Of a stretch of 64,000 nucleotides of DNA, positions 1-8,189 are shown in pieces (position 1 is the first letter of the stretch; the number at the start of each line of letters is the position of its first letter). The position numbers were made by a program, and so were the translations under genes. Origin of the DNA: Tardiphaga sp. 709 (GTDB taxonomy: Bacteria > Pseudomonadota > Alphaproteobacteria > Rhizobiales > Xanthobacteraceae); the NCBI RefSeq assembly GCF_032401055.1, contig NZ_CP135529.1, positions 558,001 through 622,000 on the forward strand, read 5' to 3'. The notes under the pieces are model-generated. The model ran no database searches, had not been told where the DNA came from, and saw nothing but the letters and a program-made list of their open reading frames with translations.

Positions 1-407
1 GTCACGATACGGTCGGCAAGGATTGCGGAGTCACGCACCAATTCTTCCTGACCCTCGGTGGCGGCAGGAACGTCCGTCGGCAGCAGGAAATTCTGGCCGG
101 CGATCTCGAAGCCGTGGCCAGCAAAAAAGAAAAAGGCTGTGTCGCCTTTTTCGACCGTCGAATCGAAAGCGAGCAACGACTGACTAAAGGCCTGCCGGGT
201 CTGGTTCTCGGCCACCATGACGCTGAAGCCGAGACTCTTGAGGGCATCGCCCATGCTGCGGGCATCGTTCACAGCCTTCTGCAGCTTCGGCACGTTGCGG
301 TAGTCGTTGTTGCCGATCACCAGTGCCACGCGTTTCCCAGCAAAAGCCGGCGCCGCCGAAAGTGCTGCCGCCGCCAGCGCCGCCAGCAGGATCAAAAGCC
401 GTCGCAT
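1..407 (-). CDS. Caspase-like (peptidase C14) secreted protein, C-terminus cut by window edge
   Basis: This is the N-terminal 135 residues of a caspase-fold protein; the frame is open to the window edge. Residues 1-23 form a signal peptide ending AFA. The mature part starts with KRVALVIGNNDYRNVPKL, the usual first strand of metacaspase/caspase-like domains. The catalytic His lies in FFFFAGHGFE at about residue 98, followed by NFLLPTD. The catalytic Cys would fall outside the window, so activity cannot be judged. The start ATG at 407 gives a good signal peptide. Bacterial proteins of this type often carry Sel1, SH3 or peptidoglycan-binding domains after the caspase domain, but none is visible here. 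The function is unknown; a secreted Cys protease or a regulator of cell death is possible. The family call is firm. Confidence 0.85.
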   Translation of the reverse strand, partial: MRRLLILLAALAAAALSAAPAFAGKRVALVIGNNDYRNVPKLQKAVNDARSMGDALKSLGFSVMVAENQTRQAFSQSLLAFDSTVEKGDTAFFFFAGHGFEIAGQNFLLPTDVPAATEGQEELVRDSAILADRIV

Positions 408-637
408 TGTTCTATCCCCGCCCCGCCAGCGCATTTATCTCTATGCTGGCTCGACCGCGTGATTGTCTGCCTTGGTCGAGGCAAAACGGCGGCCGGTTCA
501 AACCGAGGTCTAGCCGTTACAGGTAATTTTGTCTTGCCCACACAAGCAGATCATCTGCCCTCACATTGCGGAGCCGCTGCCACAAATTCTGCCTTAATCT
601 CCATTAGCCCGAGCCAAATCAAAGTCAGGAGATCGAC

Positions 638-943
638 GTGAAGTCACTGATCCTCGCAGCCGCACTGCTGCTTCCTACCATCGCACTCGCCCAGGATGCA
701 GCCCCCGCTCCTGCAGCCAAGCCTGCACCGACCGCCAAACCAAAACACGCACCGGTGGCCGCCAAACCGGCGCAGACCACACCGGACGTGTTGGCCATTA
801 CCCAGATCATCGCTATTCGCCAGGTCGACCCCGCGACCTATGAGATCGACGCCCGCCTACAGAGCGGTAGCGAGGTGCATCTGCGCATGAATGCTTTCGT
901 GATGCAGAATCTCGGCATGCAACTTGGCACCTACGGCAAGTGA
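638..943 (+). CDS. Small exported protein of unknown function
   Basis: A 101-residue protein I do not recognise. Residues 1-18 form a signal peptide (hydrophobic core, cleavage after ALA). Residues 19-46 are a low-complexity Ala/Pro/Lys linker. The C-terminal part of about 55 residues looks like a compact beta-rich domain (AITQIIAIRQVDPATYEIDARL). AGGAG lies 9 nt before the ATG and supports the start. It is divergent from the caspase-like gene across a 230-bp gap. It is probably periplasmic; no function can be assigned. Confidence 0.7.
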   Translation: MKSLILAAALLLPTIALAQDAAPAPAAKPAPTAKPKHAPVAAKPAQTTPDVLAITQIIAIRQVDPATYEIDARLQSGSEVHLRMNAFVMQNLGMQLGTYGK

Positions 944-1340
944 TCCAGCGCTGGTACAATCTCCTCGGACGCCGGCCGATAGGCCTGATTCGGTAAACTT
1001 GTACGGACATGCGCCAACCGTGGCTGGCGAGCGCACCAACGAGCTAAGTGACGGCGCACTAAATCTCGCGAAGTCCTGTGGATAAAGGATTCAGGGCAAA
1101 TCCTCGACATGTTTGCCCTGAACTATGCTAAGCGACATATCAAGGTTCGGACTAGATCCGGGGAGCTAGCTGGTCAAACCGCTACTCCTGCTACAGGCAA
1201 CCAACGTCAGGAAGCGCGCTTCAGGAACTTTGCGTTCCTCGTAGCTTGGCGATTTGAGGATGGGATTTTTTAGACTGTAAGATTTCAGGCAGTTTTAATC
1301 ACCCGCCCGAAGCCTGCTACGACTGGATACCTGACGACCA
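944..1340. other. Gene-poor stretch with a perfect 11-bp inverted repeat
   Basis: There is no convincing gene in these 397 bases. A 54-codon ATG frame at 1109-1273 has no clear ribosome site or recognisable sequence and was not called. TTCAGGGCAAA (1090-1100) and TTTGCCCTGAA (1112-1122) form a perfect inverted repeat with an 11-nt loop. A smaller one, AGGAAC/GTTCCT, sits at 1223-1239. The first could be a hairpin or an operator; no T-run follows it. Confidence 0.5.
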
Positions 1341-1955
1341 ATGGCAAAGAAGATGATTACGCCCGGGCACGAGTTGCTGCTTCGGGTCAACAAGGCATTT
1401 CTCGACCACGGCTATGCCGGCCTGTCAATGGTCGGTCTCGCGAGAGAGTGCGGCTTCACGCAGCGCGCGCTCTATTACTATTTCAGCAACAAGGAAGAAG
1501 CGTTTCGTGCCGGGGTCGCCCATCGAAACGAGGTTGCAGTCGCGCAGGCGCTGGAAGCCGGCAAGAAGGTCCGCGAAAGTGGCGGCAGCGCACTCGACAT
1601 TCTGGCCACGATCGTCGATCTGCGCTACGGCGAGACCCGCCGGATGCTGACCTTCTCACCGCATACCGTCGAACTCAATGCGGAAGCCTTTCGGCGCTGT
1701 CGCGATCTCATGATCGAGTCCGCCATCACCTTCCAGGCCGAGCTGGAAAAGCTGATCGTCGATTTCCACTATAACAAGCTGCTGATCCTGACCGGCCGTT
1801 TTACGGCCGCACAGATCGCGCAAGCGCTGGCCGACGGCGGACGGGCTGTCAACCAGGCACTCCCTCCGATCGCAGCGAATGACTTCTCGGCGCGCTATCG
1901 CCAGACCTGCGAGATGATCCTGTATGGCTGCGCGGCAACGCCGACGCAGATCTGA
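1341..1955 (+). CDS. TetR/AcrR-family transcriptional regulator
   Basis: 204 residues, the normal size for TetR. The N-terminal helix-turn-helix spans about residues 8-55, with the family signature GLSMVGLARECGFTQRALYY followed by YFSNKEEAF. The rest is a divergent helical ligand-binding domain, so the effector cannot be read. It lies 119 bp upstream of an MFS transporter on the same strand, which suggests that it controls that gene and perhaps itself. Family assignment is secure; the target is inferred from position. Confidence 0.88.
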   Translation: MAKKMITPGHELLLRVNKAFLDHGYAGLSMVGLARECGFTQRALYYYFSNKEEAFRAGVAHRNEVAVAQALEAGKKVRESGGSALDILATIVDLRYGETRRMLTFSPHTVELNAEAFRRCRDLMIESAITFQAELEKLIVDFHYNKLLILTGRFTAAQIAQALADGGRAVNQALPPIAANDFSARYRQTCEMILYGCAATPTQI

Positions 1956-2074
1956 GGCGCTGCGGTTCGCCGCCACATACCCTCCTCTCGACTCATCGCG
2001 TTGCATCGACATATGGTCCGCGCGGGCTGCGGATGACGCGCATCGCGTTGCCGCTGTGAGATGCGGGGCTTCAG

Positions 2075-3451
2075 ATGAACGACCAGGTGCGGACGCACGG
2101 GGCGCCAGCGAGCGCAGCCGTGCCGACTATTGCGGCACGCCTGGACGGGCTGCCGGTCTCACCGCTTCACCTCGGCATATTCGCGCTCTGTGCCTTCGGC
2201 CTGTTCGCTGACATTGCCGAAGTGGCGCTCAGCAACGCCTTTTCCGGCATCTTCCTCGCACCGCCTTACAGCATCTCGCGCGGCGAGCTCTCGCTGTTAT
2301 TGGCATCGGTGTTTGCCGGCGGCGCCGTTGGTGCGCCTGTGTTCGGCTGGATTGCGGATCGCTATGGCCGCCAGATCGCGCTGCAGAGCGCGCTTGCCGT
2401 CCTGGCGCTAAGTTCGCTCGCCGTCGCCGCCAGTCGCGATGTGGCAACCATGACGGCCTTCCGCTTCATCTCCGGCCTCGCCATCGGCGGCTATCCGCCT
2501 TTGACATCAGCCTATCTGTCAGACCTGCTGCCGCCCCGGCGCCGCGGCCTCCTGATGATGCTGTGCGGCGCGCTCGCCTTTCTCGGCGCACCGGCGATCA
2601 TCCTGATGATCCGCTGGCTGACGCCCATCGCGCCATGGGGCATCGAAGGCTGGCGCTGGGCTTTGATCTTCGGCAGCGCGTGCTCGACCCTGACAGCCCT
2701 GTTGTTCTTCCTGGTGCCGGAATCGCCGCGCTGGCTCGCATCGGTCGGACGCGACGCCGAGGCCGATGCCGCCTGCCGTCGCTTCGAGGCATCCGCGCGT
2801 CAGCCATCACCGCCAGCGATCTCCGCTCCTGAAACTATTGCGACCAGATCCAGCGGCTTCCGAGCGCTCGCCCGCGATCGGATCAGCCTGCGGCGCACAG
2901 CACTCCTTGCCGCGCTCTATGTACTCGGACCCTGGGCCACGATCGGTTTCCCGCTGCTCAGCGCCGCTGTAATGGTGCAGAAGGGATTTCATGTCAGCGA
3001 GTCCCTGCTGTTCGCTGGACTCACAATGTTCGGTCCATCGATCGGCATCGCGGCGGCATCGGCCTTCGTCGATCGTATCCCGCGGCGCCTCGCTCTGGTC
3101 GCCTGTGCCGTGGTGATGATCGCAACCGGGCTGACTTTCGCTGTCAGCACGGTGCTGACGCCGCTCATCGTCACCGGAATCGTGTTCAACCTCGCCAGTG
3201 CCGTCTACAGCGCCGTGCTTAGCCTCTACGCTGTCGAACTGCTGCCGACGCATCTGCGCGCCTCGGCCACCGCTGGCGCATGGGGCCTCGGCCGCGTCGT
3301 ATCGGCGCTGGTACCGATCGCGCTGCTGCCGCTACTCGGCAGCTACGGTGCGATCGCGATGTTCACGGTGATCTCGACCGCGCTGTTGCTGAGCAGCGCG
3401 CTCATCGCCATTGCCGGTCCACCCGGCCGCGAACGCAGGCCGGTCGACTAG
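2075..3451 (+). CDS. MFS transporter (metabolite:H+ symporter-like)
   Basis: 458 residues with about 12 membrane segments. The family signature after TM2 is GWIADRYGRQIAL, and a second copy is the degenerate AFVDRIPRRLAL in the second half. The loop between TM6 and TM7 (VPESPRWLASVGRDAEADAACRR) is typical of the sugar / aromatic-acid branch of MFS (PESPRWL). The substrate is unknown. It follows the TetR gene by 119 bp and is probably its target. The start ATG has only a weak GGGG sequence upstream. Confidence 0.85.
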   Translation: MNDQVRTHGAPASAAVPTIAARLDGLPVSPLHLGIFALCAFGLFADIAEVALSNAFSGIFLAPPYSISRGELSLLLASVFAGGAVGAPVFGWIADRYGRQIALQSALAVLALSSLAVAASRDVATMTAFRFISGLAIGGYPPLTSAYLSDLLPPRRRGLLMMLCGALAFLGAPAIILMIRWLTPIAPWGIEGWRWALIFGSACSTLTALLFFLVPESPRWLASVGRDAEADAACRRFEASARQPSPPAISAPETIATRSSGFRALARDRISLRRTALLAALYVLGPWATIGFPLLSAAVMVQKGFHVSESLLFAGLTMFGPSIGIAAASAFVDRIPRRLALVACAVVMIATGLTFAVSTVLTPLIVTGIVFNLASAVYSAVLSLYAVELLPTHLRASATAGAWGLGRVVSALVPIALLPLLGSYGAIAMFTVISTALLLSSALIAIAGPPGRERRPVD

Positions 3452-3500
3452 CGGTCAGCGTTGCATCGACGTCACACGCGACGTCGGGTAGCGGCCGTCC

Positions 3501-3522
3501 GGCGGGGCCCCAAGCCCCCGCC
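3501..3522 (+). terminator. Possible hairpin downstream of the MFS gene
   Basis: GGCGGGG and CCCCGCC form a 7-bp GC-only stem with an 8-nt loop, 50 nt after the MFS stop codon. It lacks a T-run, so it is at best a weak or factor-assisted terminator. The rest of the 377-bp gap up to the helicase start holds only the promoter candidate listed next. Confidence 0.3.
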
Positions 3523-3590
3523 AATATCCCGGTTTTGGCCCTTTTCCGCTAAAACATTAAGCTTTTTGGGATGTTCCAGGGTGTGGCGGA

Positions 3591-3618
3591 TTGACTTTGG
3601 CCGATTCCGGCCTATGTT
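3591..3618 (+). promoter_or_regulatory. Candidate sigma-70-type promoter for the DEAD-box helicase
   Basis: TTGACT (3591-3596) and TATGTT (3613-3618) are separated by 16 nt. If used, it would give a 5' leader of about 200 nt before the helicase start. Long leaders are common for cold-inducible DEAD-box helicase genes, but no structure is identified here. Confidence 0.35.
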
Positions 3619-3828
3619 CCGGCTCGACGCGGCCCGGTATCGAAGCGCGATATCTTGAGTAAGCCGCCTGTCAGCGCCCAGCGATCTCCGTGCATGTTTG
3701 CGTGCCGCTCCGGGGATAAGCGCTGCAGTACTCTCCGAGAATCCAAGCGGCGGTTTCCACCTGAGGCGTGATTCCGAACTGTGATCATCCGGATACCGGA
3801 TCAGATCATGCCCCCATACAGAGGCTCA

Positions 3829-5340
3829 ATGTCCTTTTCCAATCTCGGCCTGTCCGACAAGGTTCTCGCCGCCGTTGCGGCCACCGGTTACACCACCCCA
3901 ACCCCCATTCAGGAACAGGCGATTCCTCATGTGCTGGCGCGTAAAGACGTGCTCGGCATCGCCCAGACCGGCACCGGCAAAACCGCTGCCTTCGTTCTCC
4001 CGATGATGACTATGCTGGAAAAGGGCCGAGCCCGCGCCCGCATGCCCCGCACGCTCATTCTCGAACCGACCCGCGAACTCGCCGCACAGGTCAAAGAGCA
4101 GTTCGACAAATACGGCGTCGGCCAGAAGCTCAATGTGGCCCTGCTCATCGGCGGCGTCTCGTTCGGCGACCAGGATACCAAATTGACCCGCGGCGTTGAC
4201 GTCTTGATCGCCACGCCGGGGCGCCTGCTCGACCATACCGAACGTGGTGGACTGCTTCTCACCGGCGTCGAATTGCTGGTCATCGACGAAGCCGACCGCA
4301 TGCTGGACATGGGCTTCATCCCCGACATCGAACGCATCTGCAAGCTGGTGCCGTTCACCCGTCAGACCCTCTTTTTTACGGCGACCATGCCCGCCGAAAT
4401 CCGCCGCGTCACCGAGACCTTCCTGCATAATCCGGTGAAGATCGAAGTCTCCAAGCCCGCCTCCACCGCTGTCACCGTGACCCAGTCGCAAGTGGCCGTC
4501 GGCCGCGAGCCGCACGAGAAGCGCGAAGTGCTCCGGGCCCTTCTTCGCGAAGCCACCGACCTCAAGAATGCGATCATCTTTTGCAACCGCAAGCGTGAAG
4601 TCGCGTTGCTCGCCAAGTCGCTCCAGAAGCACGGTTTCAGTGTCGGCGCCCTGCATGGCGACATGGAGCAGTCGGCCCGCACGGCCGCGCTGGACCAGTT
4701 CCGCAAGGGCGAGCTGCCGATCCTGGTGGCTTCCGACGTCGCCGCCCGCGGCCTCGATATTCCTGCCGTCAGCCACGTCTATAATTTCGACGTGCCGCAT
4801 CATTCCGACGACTACGTGCACCGCATCGGCCGTACCGGCCGCGCCGGCCGCACCGGCTCCGCGATCTCGCTGGTGTGCCCATCCGACCAGAAATCCATGC
4901 TGGCGATCGAAAAACTGATTGGCCAGTCGATCCCCAAGGTCGAAACCTCCATAGCGATCTCCGAGCCTGTCGAAGGCGAAACCGCCGAGGCGTCGCGCCA
5001 GTCGCGCAACCGCACCGGCAATCGCGAAGCCAATGCCGAACATCCGCGCGGCAGCCGCAACGATCAGCCCCGCGAAGGCGGACGTGATCGCAAGCCGCGC
5101 CGTGAGCGTGGCCCGCGCCGTGAAGGTGGTCGTTCGGAAGGCGGCGAGCGCAGCCCGCAGCCGCAACCCGCGGAAGCCGCTTTGGCAGCACCGGTGGTGG
5201 CAGCGGCAGCCCCGCAGGCGCAGCGCCCCCCTTCCATCGGCCGCGCCGAAGCGCCACGTCCGCGCCGCGAAGACAACGAGCCGGCGGATCATTCGCACCT
5301 GCCAGCCTTCCTGTTGCGTCCGGTCCGGGCACGCGCATAG
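3829..5340 (+). CDS. DEAD-box ATP-dependent RNA helicase (RhlE-like)
   Basis: 503 residues from the chosen ATG, which is preceded by AGAGG at 5 nt; a longer GTG start 48 bp upstream is less likely. All DEAD-box motifs are present in order: Q motif (TPTPIQEQ, about 24-30), motif I AQTGTGKT (45-52), Ia PTRELA, II DEAD (153-156), III TAT (184-186), V ARGLDIPAV, VI HRIGRTGRAG. After about residue 375 comes a basic, disordered Arg/Gly/Pro tail that probably binds RNA. The layout matches the RhlE subfamily, which unwinds structured RNA in ribosome assembly and mRNA decay. RNase E also lies in this window, but any joint work in a degradosome is inference. Confidence 0.93.
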   Translation: MSFSNLGLSDKVLAAVAATGYTTPTPIQEQAIPHVLARKDVLGIAQTGTGKTAAFVLPMMTMLEKGRARARMPRTLILEPTRELAAQVKEQFDKYGVGQKLNVALLIGGVSFGDQDTKLTRGVDVLIATPGRLLDHTERGGLLLTGVELLVIDEADRMLDMGFIPDIERICKLVPFTRQTLFFTATMPAEIRRVTETFLHNPVKIEVSKPASTAVTVTQSQVAVGREPHEKREVLRALLREATDLKNAIIFCNRKREVALLAKSLQKHGFSVGALHGDMEQSARTAALDQFRKGELPILVASDVAARGLDIPAVSHVYNFDVPHHSDDYVHRIGRTGRAGRTGSAISLVCPSDQKSMLAIEKLIGQSIPKVETSIAISEPVEGETAEASRQSRNRTGNREANAEHPRGSRNDQPREGGRDRKPRRERGPRREGGRSEGGERSPQPQPAEAALAAPVVAAAAPQAQRPPSIGRAEAPRPRREDNEPADHSHLPAFLLRPVRARA

Positions 5341-5463
5341 GTAGTATAGCGCCAGGAACGTTTACTTGCCGTTCACTCTCGTCCCCTAATCTGAATGCGA
5401 TATTTTTAACAAATTTGCATTTCAGAGGACGGCGCATACCCGCCATCCGCGAGGGCACAGAAC

Positions 5464-6531
5464 GTGACCGGAATCCTGGACGAACAAGAGCGCACTTTGG
5501 CCTTTGCCGAAGTCGCGCTGGGCCAAATCCGATCGCTGCGCCAGACGGCGATTCCGCGCAACTATGAGATCTGGTACGTTTATGCGACCGGCTACAATTC
5601 GGCGCTCAACAAGGTCATCAATGAGACGCTGGCCCGTAACGGTCGCCTGACCGAAGCTGATCTCGACCTGATCCACGACACTTATCTCTCACAGATTCGG
5701 ACCACCGATCGCATCGATCAGGTGGGCGCCCGCGTCATCGGCGAGATCGACGACGTGATGGCGCTCATCACCGACGCTCTGGGCATGACGACGAACTTCA
5801 ATGCCAGTCTGGATGGTGCCAGCAAGGATTTGTCGCGGGCGCACGATTCTGCTGCGGTGAAAGCGGTGATCGAGAGTCTCGTCAAATCCACCCGTGAAGT
5901 ACACGACACGAACAAGGCGCTGGAAGAACGGCTACTGTCCTCGAAGAGCGAGGTCTACACGCTGCAACAGAGCCTCGAGGCGATCCGCGCCGAGAGCCTG
6001 ACCGATCCCCTCACCGCGCTCGGCAACCGCAAATATTTCGACCGTGCGCTGATGGCGGCAATCGATACCGCGGTGAAGCGCGGCGAACCGTTGTCGCTCC
6101 TAATGCTCGACATCGATCACTTCAAGTCCTTCAATGACAATTACGGCCATCTCACCGGCGACCAGGTGCTGCGTCTTGTCGGCCAGTCATTGAAGCAGAC
6201 CATCAAGGGCCAGGATATCACCGCGCGCTATGGCGGCGAGGAATTCGCCGTGGTGCTACCGAACACGCCGCTGCGTCAGGCGCTTACCGTTGCCGATCAC
6301 ATCCGCCGCGCCGTGATGTCAAAGGAGCTGAAGAAAAAATCGACTGGCGAGATCCTGGGACGCGTCACGATTTCCGTCGGCGTCTCGATGCTGCAGATCG
6401 GCGACGATATGGAATCGCTCATCGGCCGTGCCGACGCCTGTCTCTATGCCGCGAAGCGCAGTGGCCGTAACCGCGTGATCTGCGAAGTCGATCCGGAATA
6501 TTCGGCGGAGCTGCAGTTTCAGGTGGCGTGA
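5464..6531 (+). CDS. GGDEF diguanylate cyclase (soluble)
   Basis: 355 residues starting at a GTG with GAGGG 9 nt upstream. Residues 1-140 are a helical N-terminal region without transmembrane segments. A coiled coil of about 40 residues precedes the GGDEF domain, which starts at SLTDPLTALGNRKYF. The active site is GGEEF at about residue 257, so c-di-GMP synthesis from two GTP is expected. The position of the inhibitory I-site (RxxD, five residues before GGEEF) reads KGQD, so the key Arg is replaced by Lys and product feedback may be weak. No EAL domain is present. The N-terminal signal is unknown. Confidence 0.92.
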   Translation: MTGILDEQERTLAFAEVALGQIRSLRQTAIPRNYEIWYVYATGYNSALNKVINETLARNGRLTEADLDLIHDTYLSQIRTTDRIDQVGARVIGEIDDVMALITDALGMTTNFNASLDGASKDLSRAHDSAAVKAVIESLVKSTREVHDTNKALEERLLSSKSEVYTLQQSLEAIRAESLTDPLTALGNRKYFDRALMAAIDTAVKRGEPLSLLMLDIDHFKSFNDNYGHLTGDQVLRLVGQSLKQTIKGQDITARYGGEEFAVVLPNTPLRQALTVADHIRRAVMSKELKKKSTGEILGRVTISVGVSMLQIGDDMESLIGRADACLYAAKRSGRNRVICEVDPEYSAELQFQVA

Positions 6532-6536
6532 CGCCC

Positions 6537-6680
6537 CACATTCCGTCCTCACGGTGAGGAACGCGTCTTCGCGCGTCTCGGAATCGTAAGCTCGCGCCGG
6601 CGCCCCGTAGCCATCCCTTGCGAATGGCTTCACCATTCGCAAGGAGACGCCGCGCAAGCGCACGGCCCCTCAGGATGAGG
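6537..6680. repeat. Palindromic intergenic repeat element
   Basis: The stretch starts with CCTCACGGTGAGG and ends with CCCCTCAGGATGAGG. It contains the perfect hairpin TTGCGAATGG / CCATTCGCAA (5-nt loop) and the inverted pair GAACGCGTC / GCGCGTCTC. It resembles the short palindromic repeats common between genes in Bradyrhizobium and Rhodopseudomonas, from memory only. Its right end supplies the last codons and stop of the TfoX-domain gene. Confidence 0.6.
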
Positions 6681-7137
6681 ATTTGCGCTTCTTTGCGGCT
6701 TTACTGGCCTTCTTGCTGGCGACTTTCCCGACCGCAGCCTTCTTGGCGGCCTTCTTTTTCGCCGCGGTCTTCTTCACGACCTCCGCCTTCTTCGTTGCCC
6801 GCTTCTTGCCTGCTTTTGCCAGCGATGCACGGATCGCTGCGGCATGCGCGACCCTCGCCCATTCGGTGACTTCATCTGGATCGTCGTAAAGCCGCTCCGG
6901 CAGCTGCCAGTAAGATCCGATCATCCGCAGCTTGCCGCGCATCTCATACTGAAAACACTGCGAGCCTTCGCTCTCGAAACGCGGGATCGAGTTTTCATCG
7001 GCGCGCAGATAGACCGCGCCGCGCAGCACCAGCGCGAAGTTGATGCCGTCGGCGGAGATGCCGAAGCCGGAAAACATCCGGCGGATCGTTACCGGGCCAA
7101 AGCCGGCGAAAAGTTCACTGAGGAAATCGCGGTCCAT
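6670..7137 (-). CDS. TfoX/Sxy N-terminal domain protein with Lys/Ala-rich tail
   Basis: 155 residues. Residues 1-105 match the TfoX N-terminal domain: MDRDFLSELFAGFGPVTIRRMFSGFG, then YLRADENSIPRFE. From about residue 108 the protein becomes a histone-H1-like tail of Lys and Ala (KKRATKKAEVVKKTAAKKKA and similar) ending KRKSSS. The C-terminal TfoX domain is absent. The tail suggests nucleic-acid binding. TfoX of Haemophilus promotes competence, but stand-alone N-domain proteins in alphaproteobacteria have no established role. The last residues are encoded within an intergenic repeat. Confidence 0.85.
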   Translation of the reverse strand: MDRDFLSELFAGFGPVTIRRMFSGFGISADGINFALVLRGAVYLRADENSIPRFESEGSQCFQYEMRGKLRMIGSYWQLPERLYDDPDEVTEWARVAHAAAIRASLAKAGKKRATKKAEVVKKTAAKKKAAKKAAVGKVASKKASKAAKKRKSSS

Positions 7138-7194
7138 CGGGGAAGTGTAGGATGCGACGCGCCATTGCGGAAGCGGTCCGTCCGCATCGTCTCC

Positions 7195-7287
7195 CTAGGT
7201 CATGGCCGGGCTTGACCCGGCCATCCAGCCTCTTTCGTTTTCACCGAAGCCTAGAAAAATGGATGCCCGGGACAGGCCCGGGCATCA
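7195..7287. repeat. REP-like paired palindromes
   Basis: Two palindromes lie between sufA and the TfoX-domain gene: ATGGCCGGGCTTGACCCGGCCAT (in blocks, ATGGCCGGG / CCCGGCCAT, 7202-7223) and GATGCCCGGG / CCCGGGCATC (7262-7286). The pairing of ATGGCCGGG-type and GATGCCCGGG-type arms is typical of short repeats in Nitrobacteraceae genomes. It sits downstream of the last suf gene and may also act as a transcript-end or mRNA-stabilising structure. Confidence 0.55.
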
Positions 7288-7315
7288 CAGAGTTTTAATT
7301 TCGATAAGACAACTC

Positions 7316-7726
7316 TCAGCCGTCGATCTTCGCCGGCGTCAGTTGCACGGACTCGCCGCAGCCGCAGGCTGATATCTGGTTCGGGTTGTTGAATACGAAC
7401 TGGGCCTGCATGCGGTCGGTCTTGTAGTCCATTTCGGTGCCGAGCAGGAACAACACAGCCTTGGGATCGACCAGGATCTTGACGCCCTTGTCCTCGACGA
7501 TTTCGTCGGTTGGCTTGATGTCATGGGCATATTCAACGGTGTAGGACTGGCCGGCGCAGCCGCCATTCTTGATGCCGACGCGCAAGCCGACGATCTCGGA
7601 ATCCGCACGCTCCGTCAGCTCCCGGATCCGCGTTGCAGCGGCATCGGTCAGGCGCATCACCTGTGGACGGGGACGCGGCTTCGGCTTGGCAGCCGGTATG
7701 GTCGGGTTCGGTGTCATCTCAGTCAT
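7316..7726 (-). CDS. sufA: A-type Fe-S cluster carrier SufA
   Basis: 136 residues, last gene of the suf operon. The three cluster-binding cysteines of the HesB/IscA/SufA family are present: one in NGGCAGQSY and two in the C-terminal CGCGES. Residues 1-25 are a Pro/Lys-rich extension before the conserved LTDAAATRIREL. It receives Fe-S clusters from the SufBCD scaffold and passes them to apoproteins in the cytosol. It lies 61 bp after sufT. Confidence 0.93.
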   Translation of the reverse strand: MTEMTPNPTIPAAKPKPRPRPQVMRLTDAAATRIRELTERADSEIVGLRVGIKNGGCAGQSYTVEYAHDIKPTDEIVEDKGVKILVDPKAVLFLLGTEMDYKTDRMQAQFVFNNPNQISACGCGESVQLTPAKIDG

Positions 7727-7787
7727 GTGTTCAGTCCCTTCGGCGGTTCAAGGCCGCCATCGGCGTATTCAGCAAACCGGACGCAAC

Positions 7788-8189
7788 TCACCACATATTC
7801 AGAACGAGACGGGCCTCGTCGGTCATCCGGTCCGGCGTCCAGGTCGGCTCCCAGACAATCTCGACTTTGACCAGGCCGACTCCGGGCACGCTGGCCACGG
7901 CGTTCTCGACCATGGTCGGAAGTTCTTCGGCCGCCGGACAGTTCGGCGTTGTCAGCGTCATCTCGACCTGGACGGAGCGATCGTCCTTGATGTCCACCTT
8001 GTAGATCAGGCCGAGCTCGTAGATGTCAGCCGGAATTTCCGGGTCGAACACGGTCTTCAGCGCGGCGACGATTTCAGTGCCCAAGCGTTCGGTTTCGGCG
8101 GGATCGAGCGCCGAGGTGGTCTGCATGTGAGCGGGCTTCTCAGTCTCGGGGGTGGTGTCCGGCGTCTTGGCTTCTGCAATGTCACTCAT
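7788..8189 (-). CDS. sufT: SufT (DUF59/MIP18-family) Fe-S maturation protein
   Basis: 133 residues. After a variable N-terminus of about 40 residues comes a DUF59 domain: IVAALKTVFDPEIPADIYELGLIYKV, then TLTTPNCPAAEELP, with the reactive Cys in TPNCP. DUF59 proteins act in Fe-S cluster maturation; the equivalent Agrobacterium gene is called sufX. Its ATG overlaps the sufS stop (ATGA), so the two are translationally coupled. Confidence 0.9.
   Translation of the reverse strand: MSDIAEAKTPDTTPETEKPAHMQTTSALDPAETERLGTEIVAALKTVFDPEIPADIYELGLIYKVDIKDDRSVQVEMTLTTPNCPAAEELPTMVENAVASVPGVGLVKVEIVWEPTWTPDRMTDEARLVLNMW

Noticed and set aside
1109-1273. 54-codon ATG frame in the gap before the TetR gene
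   Set aside because: No good ribosome site, no recognisable sequence, and it overlaps the inverted repeat.
3826-5298. 490-codon frame on the minus strand opposite the DEAD-box helicase
   Set aside because: It lies fully antisense to a gene with all helicase motifs; its composition (Gly/Asp/Arg-rich) is the mirror of codon bias in a GC-rich genome.
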